Source: Prorocentrum cordatum
Taxonomy: Eukaryota; Sar; Dinophyceae; Prorocentrales; Prorocentraceae
Direction: 5' to 3'
Assembly (NCBI GenBank): GCA_963575745.1
Contig: CAUYUJ010003406.1
Span: forward strand, 15,001-79,000
Length of the DNA: 64,000 bases
Each line of letters opens with the position of its first letter. Position 1 is the first letter of the stretch. Of the stretch, positions 52,440 to 63,106 are shown piece by piece. The translations under genes were made by a program, and so were the position numbers. The notes under the pieces are model-generated. The model did not search any database, was not told where the DNA came from, and worked only from the letters and a program-made list of their open reading frames with translations.

Positions 52440-53017
52440 GAGTCGTTGGGGGCCCTCGTGGTGTGAGTCCTTCGGCCCCGTCGTCCTTGTGTGAGTCCTT
52501 CGGGACCCTATTCCTGGTGTGAGTCGTTCGGGCTCCTCGTTGTGTGAGTCGTTCGGGCCCCTCGTCCAGGTGTGAGTCGTTGGGGCTTCTCGTGGTTCGA
52601 GTCGTTCGGGCCTCTCGTCCTGGTGTGAGTCTTTCGGGCCCTTCTTCCTGGTGTGAGTCGTTCGTGCTCTTCGTGGTGTGAGTCGTTCGGGCTCTTCGTC
52701 CTGGTGTGAGTCGTTCGGGCTTCTCGTGGTGTGAGTTGTTCGGGCCCTTCGTCTTGGTGTGAGTCGTTCGGGCCCCTCCTCCTGGTGTGAGTCGTGCGGG
52801 CTCCTCGTGGTGTGAGTCGTTCGGGCTCCTCGTGGTGTGAGTCGTTCGGGCGTTTCGTCCTGGTGTGAGTCGTTCGGGCCCCTCGTCCTGGTGTGAGTCG
52901 TTCGGGCTCTTCGTGGCGTGAGTCGTTCGGGCCCCTCGTCTTGGGGTGAGTCGTTCGGGCTTCTCGTGGTGTGAGGCGTTCGGGCACCTTGTCCGCGTGC
53001 GAGTCGTTCGGGCCCGT

Positions 53018-53020
<3 letters not shown>
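52440..53020. repeat. Tandem array of GTGAGTCGTTCGGGC-type units, array 1
   Basis: About twenty units of 24-30 bp share GTGTGAGTCGTTCGGGC, with a variable TCCTCGTCCTG or CTCGTG linker. It is the same family as 55500-56620 and the short pieces near 60.0, 63.1 and 63.8 kb. It passes directly into the AGT run. Confidence 0.85.
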
Positions 53021-53700
<680 letters not shown>

Positions 53701-53702
53701 CT

Positions 53703-53915
53703 CCGAACAGCAATCCCAGCGAAGCATGCCGACAGTCGTTTGGTGCAGGCGTGTGTCTGCCTGCCTTCGCATATACCCTCTGCTCCTATTTTCTTCTGCC
53801 TCCTTGTACAGCCTCCTTGTGGGGGAGCCGGAGGTGGACGAGTCGGAGGAGGTGGAGGGAGTGAAGGAGTTGGGAGGCAAGACAGAGGGCGTTCGTCGTC
53901 GAGTCCAGCGATCTC
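53703..53915 (+). repeat. 210-bp duplicated module, copy 2
   Basis: Matches 52030-52245, preserving the frame of the MPTVV...RRVSAC...LLVG peptide. It ends 20 bp before a spliced-leader-like sequence. Confidence 0.55.
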
Positions 53916-53933
53916 TCCCGACCAGCGTCGTCG

Positions 53934-53955
53934 TTGTTGTCATTCTGGCTCACAG
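53934..53955 (+). other. Degenerate spliced-leader-like sequence 1
   Basis: TTGTTGTCATTCTGGCTCAC then AG. It resembles the dinoflagellate spliced leader (CCGTAGCCATTTTGGCTC...AG) with several changes. It is the weakest of three such sites, but the same leader follows it as at 57251. Confidence 0.4.
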
Positions 53956-54032
53956 TATTGCAGTGTGGCTGTGAGCTTAACTCCGCCTACCAGCAATCGT
54001 TTCCGCCTACCAGCAACATTCCTGCGGCTGGC

Positions 54033-54134
54033 ATGGAGAAGCGCCCGTACGCTCTTGTACCCTTGCTAGCCACGGGGGCTCCTTGGAGCGAGCGTGGAGA
54101 ATGTCGGTCGTCGGCATTCTCGCACCACCTTTAG
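54033..54134 (+). pseudogene. Short ORF with the shared MEKRP leader peptide
   Basis: ATG 54033 opens MEKRPYALVPLLATGAPWSE and stops at 54132-54134 after 33 codons. The 80 bp upstream and the first 20 codons match those of the ORFs at 57350 and 61272. Because the frame ends so soon, this is taken as a broken or partial member. Confidence 0.4.
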
Positions 54135-54234
54135 CTTCGAAGGTTCGGTCGGCGCGCTGCACTTCGCTCCGCATGGCCTGGAACGTGATGGCGAGGCTTA
54201 CACCGCGAGGGCAGTGAGCGTAGCTCAGCCCACT

Positions 54235-54236
<2 letters not shown>

Positions 54237-54266
<30 letters not shown>

Positions 54267-54305
54267 AGGACGACGACGACGTCGAGACAACGACGACGAT
54301 GACGA
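54237..54305. repeat. ACG triplet run
   Basis: Pure ACG/GAC, then imperfect. The motif GTGAGCGTAGCTCAGCCCAC just upstream (54211) resembles the leader block GTGAGCTTAGCTC. Confidence 0.85.
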
Positions 54306-55325
54306 CTACGACGTCAATGGTGACGCCGACGGCGAGCGGAACGCGCGCGCCCATCGTGCTTTTGGCACGATGTGGCTGCGTTGCGCAAGTAGTGCACATC
54401 GCCCATCACGCCTACGGGCTCGCCACTTTTTGTTGTGATGCATGTCACACCCTCCTCCATTGGCCCCGCTTTCGTGGCAGCAGGTCCTCGTTGCGGCTAA
54501 CGCTCGGGGACGCGCGGGCACGGCGGCCACCGCGGGATGCCCCAGAGACGCGCCACTCTCGAGCTTTTATTGGCACGATCCGGCCACGTGGCGAAATTAG
54601 GGCACCCACTCCCCGTCACACACATACACACACATTCAAAACAGAAGCACTCACAAATCATACACACACAACAACAAAGCACATAAAGAAATGCACAGAA
54701 TTTGAACCCTGCCCCCCCCCTGCCAAGGGGGTGAGGGGGCCCGCCATTTTTCCTTTGGAGGTCGATCGGGCCCTGGCGGGGCCTGGAAGTCGAACTTCCG
54801 ATGCTTCGTCTGCCGCGCTCGTGTGCAGTAGACGCGTCGAGCGTTGCGCAACGTGTTGGCTGAATTGCACCCGCCTATTCTTATGGGAAAAAAACGGAGA
54901 AAAAGTACAGCAGGACTAAGGCCCTCCGAACCCTTTGCAGGGGTAAAGTGTCATGAAAAGGGCTTGCAGGTATTCAAGAGTTCCAGGCTATCTACATGAC
55001 TTTCGGCCTGTCCCGCCACAGGCTATGTGCTGGCTTTCGGCCCATCCTGCCTCAGGATATCTAGGGGCCTGCGGCCTATCCCGCCACCGTGGTGCAGGGA
55101 TCCACGATCTTCAGGCTATAATACTATACAAAGCTGTCAGGCTCAAGCTTGAGATTTCTTCAAGGCTTACCACAGGGCTTGTAAGTGTATAAAGGCTGAC
55201 AATGGACAATACAGTCCGTTGGCGATCCTTCAGTCGCAAGTTTCAGAAATGTCATGCTGTCTTGGTTGTTTTGTGTTATGTTGAATCATTTGCGGTCCTG
55301 TCTCAAGTTTTGTGTTTGAGTCAGT
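54306..55325. other. Sequence without recognisable gene
   Basis: It contains an ACACAC/CACA-rich patch (54610-54685) and three GGCTAT/AGGCTAT-type short repeats (54960-55200). No domain or protein-like ORF was seen. A GAC run follows at 55332-55430. Confidence 0.5.
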
Positions 55326-55499
55326 ATACCCCGACGACGACGACGACAACAACGATGACGTCGACGTCGACGACGGCGACGACGACGATGACGACCACGA
55401 CGTCGGCGACGACGATTCATCGACGACGCGCTTCCTTCTGCCTGTTCTCGTCGTCCTCTTTTGTTATGTTTGCTGGTCCGCCTTGTATGTCTGGGTTCT

Positions 55500-56620
55500 T
55501 GTCGGGGTTTCCTGTGGTTCTCGTGAGTTGTCTGTGAGTCGTTCGGGGGGTTTTCTGTGAATCGTTCGGGCCGCTTGTTTTCTGGGGGGTTTTCTGGGAG
55601 TCGTTCGGGCCGTTCGTTCGTGCGTGCATGCTTCTGGAGTTTTCTGTGAGTCGTTCGGGCCGCTCGTCCTGGTGTGAGTCGTTCGGGCCCCTCCTTGTGT
55701 GTGAGTCGTTCGGGATCCTCGTGGTGTGAAAAGTTCGGGCGCCTCGTCCTGGTGTGAGTCGTTCGGGCGCCTCCTTGTGCGTGAGTCGTTCGGGCGCCTC
55801 GTGGTGTGAGTCATTCGGGCTCCTCCTGGTGTGAGTCGTTCGGGCCCCTCGTCCTGGTGTGGGTCGTTCGGGCCCTCCCTTGTGTGTGAGTCGTTCGGGC
55901 TCCTCGTGGTGTGAGTCGTTCGGGCCCTTCGTCCTCGTGTGAGTCGTTCGGGCTCCTCCTTGTGTGTGAGTCGTTCGGGCTCCTCGTGGCGTGAGTAGTT
56001 CGGGCCTCTCGGCCTGGTGGGAGTCGTTCGGGCCCCTCCTTGTGTGTGAGTCGTTCGGGCTCCTCGTGGTGTGAGTCGTTCGGGCCCCTCGTCGTGGTGT
56101 GAGTCGTTCGGGCCCCTCCTTGTGTGTGAGTCGTTCGGGCTCCTCGTGGTGTGAGTCGTTCGGGCCCCTCGTCCTGGTGTGAGTCGTTCGGGCCCCTCCT
56201 TGTGTGTGAGTCGTTCGGGCTCCTCGTGGTGTGAGTCGTTCGGGCCCCTCGTCCTGGTGTGAGTCGTTCGGGCCCCTCCTTGTGCGTGAGTCGTTCGGTC
56301 TCCTCGTGGTGTGAGTCGTTCGGGCCCCCCGTCCTGGTGTGAGTCGTTCGGGCCCCTCTTTGTGTGTGAGTCGTTCGGGCTCCTTGTGGTGTGAGTCGTT
56401 CGGGCTCCTCGTCCTGGTGTGAGTCGTTCGGGCGCCTCCTTGCGTGTGAGTCGTTGGGGCTCCTCGTGGTGTGAGTCGTTCGGGCCTGTCGTCCTGGTGT
56501 GAGTCGTTCGGGCCCCTCCTTGTGTGTGAGTCGTTCGGGCTCCCCGTGGTGTGAGTCGTTCGGGACCCTCGTCCTGGTGTGAGTCGTTCGGGCGCCTCCT
56601 TGCGTGTGAGTCGTGAGAGC
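55500..56620. repeat. 80-bp higher-order tandem array, array 2
   Basis: TGTGTGTGAG starts recur at 55881, 55961, 56041, 56121, 56201, 56281, 56361, 56441, 56521 and 56601, a period of exactly 80 bp. Each 80-mer is three subunits of GTGAGTCGTTCGGGC plus CTCCTCGTGGT, CCCTCGTCCTGGT or CCCTCCTTGTGT. On the minus strand no frame has stops, so an apparent 316-codon ORF cycles RGPNDSH, ARTTHT and PERLTP. It is a repeat, not a gene. Confidence 0.9.
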
Positions 56621-57250
56621 GCTGTACCAGCGCATCTTTAACGTCGCTCTAATGGCAAAGTCTGGTAACCCTGCTAGTGAGCCCCATGCGTCTCCATGCT
56701 CGCAAGGTCTATGGGGGAATGAGCATAGCTCAGCCCGTCGTCCACAAACAATAAGAGACATTATCCGTAACCACTATTCACAGGTGACCCCTTGTGGAAT
56801 TTGAATCGGTCGTTCCGCCCCTCGTCCTTCTCCTCCTTCTCGTTATCGGAGTTCCGGTGGTGCGCGCACGAAGGCTTTCACGTTTGTGGTGTGATGATAC
56901 CGCCCGCGGGAGCGCAACGCTTTTTGTCTTGTCGCTGTCTTCACTTCCCGACGCTTCTGGACGGCGTTTGAGGTTCTTCAGTTCGTTCCAAGACGGTCCA
57001 AGGCCCAGGAGGGCCCAGGAGGCTTTTACATCTCGTAAGAGGGCTCAAAGAACGCTCAAAGAAAGTCCAGAAGGAATGCGGATCGAGATGCGCGGCCTCG
57101 GGTTCTGGAGGCCCGGGGGAAGCCGCTGGGAGAAATCCCGAGGGTGTGCAGCAGTCGCGTGAGGCCCCAAGAGGCTCCGAGGAAGTGCCACGAGGTCACC
57201 AAGGGGCTCAGGATTGGCCCAAGTCCATATGTGCTCCAGCGTTGTCGTCG

Positions 57251-57272
57251 CTGTTGCCATTCTGGCTCACAG
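57251..57272 (+). other. Spliced-leader-like sequence 2, ahead of the helicase ORF
   Basis: CTGTTGCCATTCTGGCTCAC then AG. Against the dinoflagellate leader it has about three substitutions and one inserted C, ending in AG. The position, 78 bp before ATG 57350, fits a relict leader of a retroposed transcript. The sequence 56620-57250 is unique, without a recognised gene. Confidence 0.55.
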
Positions 57273-57349
57273 CGTTGCAGTGTGGCTGTGAGCTTAGCTC
57301 CGCCTACCAGCAACCGTTTCCGCCCTCCAGCAATTTCCTTGCGGTCGGC

Positions 57350-59577
57350 ATGGGGAGGTGCCCGTGCGCCCTGGTAACCTTGCTAGCAACGGGGGCCCCT
57401 TGGGGCGAGCAGGGCGAGGGCAAGTCCTTCGAAGAGTTCATGCTGGACACGTCTGGATCATCGCTCGATGGTGGCGTTCCGTCGGAAAGCCAAGATGCAG
57501 TATTTAGCTGCGCGCATCCGTCTCGGAACGGGTCGAACAGCTTGCTGAAGGGTCATGCCGCATGCCGATTTCCAGATGCGTCAGAGACTCCGCGTGTCAT
57601 TCTTGCAGTTCGTGGCGCATGGTCACCGCCTGGCGAGGCTGACGTCATCCACAGTACGTTGCCCGGCAAGTCAGTCTTGAAGTTTTGGGCGGCTGTGCGT
57701 GCCGATGAGGAGGTGGTCATTCCTCCTTCTTTTGGCAACGACCGATCGTCGCCGTACCGCCGTCGCCCAGCAGACATCGCGGATTGCCTGCCGCCAGAGC
57801 TACTCCGGCGAATAAAACGGAACGCCCTGAGAGCAATAGACTTCGCGGAGCAGGCCCTCGCGAACAAGAGAGCTCAAAGTACCGAGAGGCTGAGGCAGGA
57901 TGGCAGCGGTGAGCTGAGCTGCATGAAGAAAATCGTCGCTCAGTTGGGCACGAAGGAGCTGCCTCGTCGGGAGCGCCCCAGCACTGCCTGGAAAGCTTGC
58001 GGTGGCACGGTGTTTGCGCCCGCGGATATCGCGGCTCGGGGGTGCAGTTGCGGCCGCCTGGAGAAGTTCCCCGCGCGCATGTCCGTCGACTGTTGCGGCT
58101 TAGGGCCCAGCAACGTGGCTCGTAAGATCAGGTTCAACCTAGAGTCAGAGGTCGCGCCAGCGCTGCTGCATGCGGCGAAGGGCAAGCTGCTGTGCGAACT
58201 GCGGGCGGGGTCTGTTCGCAACGAAGATGTGGTGCGTCTGAAGGTTCACGAGGACAACCTCGGTTGTGCTTCCATCGCGTGCAACATGTACACGTTCACT
58301 GACAGGGGTGCCCGTTGGCGCGTTGACTCCGACGGCGACTTCGCAACTGACAAGCACCGCGTGCTGTGGATGATAAATACGCGCGTACTGTCGAACATGG
58401 GCATCCAGGGCAATGCGCTTACCGCAGGCTGTCGAGACATTCGCATTGCTAGCCCGCACGTTAGCCCAGATAGCCTGGAAGCAGCCTACCGGAGCGGAAC
58501 GCTCCATGTCGTAACGGCTGCGCCGAGGAAAGATTACGCTACTCACTCTGGAGCCAGAGGTGCACGCAGAGGGGGGGCATCTCGGCGTTATCCTTGAATG
58601 GGTTGGCAACCGAGTATACCAGCACGCTGCTCTTGTTCGCAGCGCTACTGCGGAGAATACTCTTGGGCTCGGCGCTCTGCGGGCTGCCTTTTCCATTGTG
58701 CAGCCTTGGTCTGGACCGCCAGTCACAGTGGGAAATGTGCTGAATAATAGAGTCTCTCCATCGTCTGACTTCATCCAGTCGGTATTGCGCAGGCGCCGCA
58801 TTCAGCTGTCGGACGATCAGGAGCGATGCATGGAGACCATCAACGCCTCGGACAATCATCACTTGGTCATCCAGGCGTACGCAGGCACTGGAAAGTCGCT
58901 ACTTTTGGCTTTGCTGGTCGAGGCAGCGTTGGCCCACGTCGACAGACAGAATGGCGCAGTGGTGATCATGACTCCTTCGCGTAATCTGCGTGACTCCATA
59001 TTACAAGGTCAGGATTTCCTAGACAAGGCGTTTGTGGCGGATGATTACGGGCCCCGGGTTGTTTGGCTTGGGCGACCTTCAGATGCCCCTGGGGCGTTGA
59101 GCACATGGGAAAATAAGGTTGCGGAATTGGTGCATGAACGGCTGCGCTCTCTGCGCGCAGAGGTGCAAGAGCTGGAAGGTTTGCGTCTACGCCCTGCTTT
59201 TCAGAGTATCATGGAGTTCCGCATCTCCTGGAAGGACCTGCCAGCGGCCTTCTGTTGTCGCGGTTGGGGACGCTGAGTTCGCGGCGCTGGAGGAGTTCCG
59301 CGGCCATGCTCGCCAGCACATGCTACAGATCTTCGCCATCAGACGGAGAAGGGCGGAGCTCTGGGAGGACGTCATCACAGAAGGCACCAGCGGTTATCTA
59401 ATCGTGTCAACAATGGATTATTTCGTCAAGTGGCGGGCGGGAGCCATTAAAGGATACCTGAACCGTTTGTTGGATCGCCTGGAGATCAGCTTGTTCAGCA
59501 TGGAAGAGTTTGAGTCCTACGACTTTTCCCAGGTGGTAGCTGCCTTGGCGAACGTGTCTGTACAGACATTGCTCATG
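57350..59577 (+). pseudogene. Helicase-like gene, 5' exon, with two frameshifts
   Basis: The ATG at 57350 opens with the shared MGRCPCALVTLLATGAP peptide. The first frame (to about 58525) has an unrecognised but protein-like N-terminal region (LPPELLRRIKRNALRAIDFA, RMSVDCCGLGPSNVARKIRF, DKHRVLWMINTRVLSNMG). A +1 shift near 58525-58540 leads into LTLEPEVHAEGG, LSDDQERCMETI, then the Walker A loop VIQAYAGTGKSLLLALLVEA (about 58866) and VVIMTPSRNLRDS (motif Ia). A second +1 shift near 59250 leads to FSMEEFESYDFSQVVAALA, a motif-II-like acidic box. Motifs III-VI are absent before a probable donor at 59578. The enzyme is a superfamily 1-type DNA helicase by motif. The shifts may be decay, tiny introns or sequencing errors. 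Confidence 0.55.
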
Positions 59578-59579
59578 GT

Positions 59580-60140
59580 GTCTATCTCTGGGTATGGTGA
59601 AGCTGGACACGGGATGTTGCCTCAATGGGTTCGGTGGTTCCTGTGTACATGGCTCGGGCTTCGGTATCTATCCAATGGTGGATGTGCCTGTGCTCATCTT
59701 CAGTGGCGCTTCAGGTGGGCTCTACGAAAGGAAACATCTTCCTGGTGGGACTTGTAGTCTACTCTGGCTGGAGCCCGTACTTTGGTTCTCTGGTGCTGGT
59801 TACTGTACTCTTGTGATGGTGCTGGTTACCCTGCTCAGGTGATGGTGCTGGTTACTGTACTCAGTGATGGTTCATTGGTGGGATTACCTTTGGATACACC
59901 GCTCAATCTGTACTGAATGGCATCGCTACTTGGGAGCTCAGGCAGTTGTATCCTTGGGTGTGGGCGCTACTTGGGTTCAGTGGATTCGTTCGGCGCCCTC
60001 CTCCTGTTGAGAGTCGCTCGAGTCCCCCCTCCTGGTATGAAGCGTTCGGGCCCCTCCTCGTTGTCGGAGTCGTTCGGCGAGAGGCCCGAGCGACTCACAC
60101 AAGGGGGGGGCCCGAACGACTCAAACCAGGGCGAGGGGGC
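59580..60140 (+). repeat. Intronic unit A
   Basis: Begins at CTCTGGGTATGGTGAAGCTGG and runs to the GTTCGG foldback at 60035-60140. Confidence 0.7.
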
Positions 60141-60641
60141 CGGCCCGAGGTGGTCGCCGTTATTGTCTTTTATTATTGGTGCTTGCTGGGGTCCTTGGGG
60201 TGTCAGGCAGTGGGCTCAGATGGTGCATGGTCTCTCCTCCAGTACTGTTGAGGTCAATATCGACCACTATGGATTTTACGCTGCTATACGAGAATACCTC
60301 TGGGTACAGTGAGGCTGAACACTGGATGTTGCCTCAATGGGGTCGGTGGTTCCTGTATACATGGCTTTGGCTTCGCTATGTATCCAATGGTGGATGTCCC
60401 TCTACTCAGCTTCCGTGGCGCTTCAGGTGGGCTCTAGTATAGTAAACATCCCGCTGGTGGGACTTGTTTAGCAAACTGGCTGGAGCCCGTACTTGGGTTC
60501 TCTGGTGCTGGTTACTGTACTCTTGCGATGGTGCTGGTTACCCTGGCAGGTGATGGTGCTGGTGACTCTACTCAGTGATGGTTCATTGGTGGGATTGCCT
60601 TGTGATACAGCGCTCAATCAGTAATGGGTGGTATCGCTGCC
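60141..60641 (+). repeat. Intronic unit B (right end truncated)
   Basis: Starts GAGGTGGTCGCCGTTATTG and stops abruptly in GGTGGTATCGCT at about 60641, where the other units continue with ACTTGG. Confidence 0.7.
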
Positions 60642-61115
60642 CGTCGGCCCAGACTCTTTCCACACGTTTGAGGGGCCACCGATCGCCGAGATCTCTCGCT
60701 GCGCCGCTGCCTGAGCGCCTGCGCACCGCTGCCTGCTCTTCGACCTAGTCGACCAGGCTCGAAGGCCTGTGCGAAAACATGTGTCTCCTCTTCACAGTCC
60801 TCCTCCTCCGCCTCTGCCTCGTTTGATTCGTTTGATTCGTGTCCCTGGGATCTCGCTTTTCTGGGGCCCCGGTTCCTTTGCCGGTTCCTGTTAGCTTGCC
60901 TTCGGTGGTTCCTCCGATGCCGCCTTTGCTGGTGCCTGCCTTTTTTCTCGTTCCTATCGGGTTTACTAGTCGCGCGGGCTCCTGGGATTTCACCACTGCT
61001 GGTTCCTGGGAGTCGCGAGAAGGGACGGAGGTTCACAAGGGAGTGTGAGAGAGGCTCGGGTCCAGAAGAACTTTGCCATACAGGGTCGAAGGCATTGCGA
61101 TTCCCTGACGATTTT

Positions 61116-61141
61116 CCGTAGCCATTGTGGCCCCACACAAG
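61116..61141 (+). other. Spliced-leader-like sequence 3
   Basis: CCGTAGCCATTGTGGCCCCA, then CACAAG. The first 15 bases match the dinoflagellate leader with one change, and the end CAAG matches after a small insertion. It is the best of the three matches; upstream TTTT (61112-61115) precedes it. Confidence 0.6.
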
Positions 61142-61271
61142 TAGGCGCAAGATAGTGTCGGCCATTCCCCAGGAATCTCCCTGTGGCTGTGAGTTGGCTC
61201 CGCCTACCATTTATGCAGTGAGCTTAGCTCGGCGCGGACGCTATCCTGTCCAACACCGTAGTGCGTTCGGC

Positions 61272-62219
61272 ATGGAGAAGCGCCCCCACGCTCTGATAAC
61301 CTTGCTAGGGACGGGGGCTCCTGCTCACGGTACTCACTCGACCTCGCGCGCGATGGCTACTCGTAGTGGCGAGGAAGTTCGGAGTGACTTGGATCGTGCA
61401 CTCCGTCGTGCACGCCGCGACCCCCCTCTTCGCAGCCGCTCCGAGGATCGTCCGCGCCCCCAGGAGGTGAAGCCCGACATCGGTGACGTGCTTGTTCATG
61501 AACTAGACCTATGGAAGGCGGATCCTAACCCTTGGAACTTCTGGGAGTGGCGCTCTAGGACTGGGCGTTCGAAAGCAGCTTGCGCATCCCGCACCTCTGC
61601 ACCTGCTGGCGCCAGGAGCTCCCCTCCTCGGATGCGCCGAACCACCAGCATACCGCGGAGACGCATCCAGAGCAGGGCGCGCAGTCGTAGCCGCAGCAAG
61701 AGCATCCCCAGGGCACGTGGATATCCGCCGGCGAGTCGCCCCCGTTCCAGTGCGCACACGATGTGCCCAGACAAGCCCGATGAGCGCCTCAGCAACACCA
61801 AGAGCGCGACGAGACGTGAGCAGGAAGCTCGGACGGTCCACCGTCGCCAGGCTCTTGACGAAATCTCCGAGGCCACCACCGACCGGGCTGATGACGTGGT
61901 TGGCGCGCAGGCCCACAGGGGTAGCCGTTCGCCACCCGCGCTTGGTCCTGCACCTACTAAGCAGGAGATGCACGCCAAGAGAACGGCGAGCCACGCGTTT
62001 CTTGACGCCCGTATGAACTTGTTGGAGGAACACTTAAGAGAAGCCCGTGCGCTGAGTTCCGAACTCCGCGATGCCCACGCGGCAGCAGCGGTTGAGGAAG
62101 CTCGCGCGGGCAGCTCTTCGCACTCCCCTGCCCCCGTCCGCCGTCAGAAGCCGCAGCTGAAGACAGCGGCCACCAAGGACAGCACTAAGAAGAAAAGGAA
62201 GTCTAAGGGCAAGCGTTAA
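61272..62219 (+). CDS. RS-rich basic protein with the shared MEKRP N-terminus; probable retrogene
   Basis: ATG 61272 opens 315 codons to TAA 62217-62219 without an intron. The first residues, MEKRPHALITLLGTGAP, are the peptide shared with 54033 and 57350. A second Met (61353, MATRSGEEVRSDL) may be the ancestral start of the body. The middle has an Arg/Ser tract (SRARSRSRSKS) and the C-terminus an Ala/Glu-rich helix (FLDARMNLLEEHLREARALS) and a lysine tail (KKKRKSKGKR). This suggests a nuclear RNA- or chromatin-associated protein, but no family is recognised. The intronless structure and leader relic 156 bp upstream argue for retroposition into the repeat-filled intron. Confidence 0.55.
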   Translation: MEKRPHALITLLGTGAPAHGTHSTSRAMATRSGEEVRSDLDRALRRARRDPPLRSRSEDRPRPQEVKPDIGDVLVHELDLWKADPNPWNFWEWRSRTGRSKAACASRTSAPAGARSSPPRMRRTTSIPRRRIQSRARSRSRSKSIPRARGYPPASRPRSSAHTMCPDKPDERLSNTKSATRREQEARTVHRRQALDEISEATTDRADDVVGAQAHRGSRSPPALGPAPTKQEMHAKRTASHAFLDARMNLLEEHLREARALSSELRDAHAAAAVEEARAGSSSHSPAPVRRQKPQLKTAATKDSTKKKRKSKGKR

Positions 62220-62283
62220 CTCCTCCGTCTGCTGATGACGCGGACTTCCGTGTGCCGCCTATTGTGGGTTCTACGGAATCAAC

Positions 62284-62990
62284 TTTACTTTTCTGGAGTG
62301 CCGCCCTCGGTGGTCGCCGCTATTGTCTCTTATTCTTGGTACTTGCTGGGTGCCGTGGGGTGTCAGGCGTTGGGCTCAGATGGTGTATGGTCTTTCCTGC
62401 AGTACTGGCGAGTGCAATACTTGCCAGTATGGCTTTTGCGCTGCTATACCGTTGGGTTCTGGGGTGCGGGATGCTTTACTGGCGAGACTATCTCTGGGTA
62501 CAGTGAGGCTGGACACGGGATGTTGCCTCAATGGGTTCGGTGGTTCCTGTATACATGGCTTGGGCTTCGGTGTCTATCCAATGGTGGATGTGCCTCTACT
62601 CGGCTTCAGTGGCGCTTCAGGTGGGGTCTACTATATGAAACATCTCGCTGGTGGGACTTGTATTCCACTCTGGCTTGAGCCCGTACTTGGGTTCTCTGGT
62701 GCTGGTTACTGTACTCTGTGATGGTGCTGGTTACCCTGCTCAGGTGATGGTACTGGTTACTGTACTCAGTGATGGTTCATTGGTGGGAGTACCTTTGGAT
62801 ACACCGCTCAATCTGTAATGAGTGGTATCGCCACTTGGGAGCTCAGGCAGTTTTATTCTTGGGTGTGGGCGCTACATGGGTGCAGTGGATTCGTTCGGTT
62901 CCCTCCTCCATAGAGATGAGAGTCGTTTCGAGGTCCCCCCCATCCTGGGTCATGAAGCGTTCAGAAAGACCCCTCCTCGTCTCGGGGGGT
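62284..62990 (+). repeat. Intronic unit C
   Basis: Starts near GTGGTCGCCGCTATTGTC (62311) and runs to the GTTCGGGAAAAATAG boundary. Confidence 0.7.
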
Positions 62991-62994
62991 TCGG

Positions 62995-63095
62995 GAAAAA
63001 TAGAAAAAAAAAGATAAGTAAGAAGAAAAAAAAAAGAAAAGAAAAAAAAAAAAAAAGGAAAAAAAAGAAGAAAAAAAAAGGCAAAAAAGAAGGTT
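62995..63095 (+). repeat. A-rich tract
   Basis: About 100 bp, over 80% A with scattered G, inside otherwise GC-rich DNA. It lies between units C and D and could be the degenerate poly(A) of a retroposed copy or an expanded A run. Confidence 0.85.
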
Positions 63096-63106
63096 GAAAA
63101 AGCTCG

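Noticed and set aside
55500-56620. CRISPR-like array (conserved core of about 17-20 bp with variable 8-12 bp between)
   Set aside because: The variable parts are too short and are themselves repeated in an 80-bp order; the context is eukaryotic and there are no cas genes.
61116-61141. A functional spliced-leader RNA gene
   Set aside because: The leader-like sequence is interrupted, and no donor GT plus downstream SL RNA body or terminator is visible; relict leader is the simpler reading.
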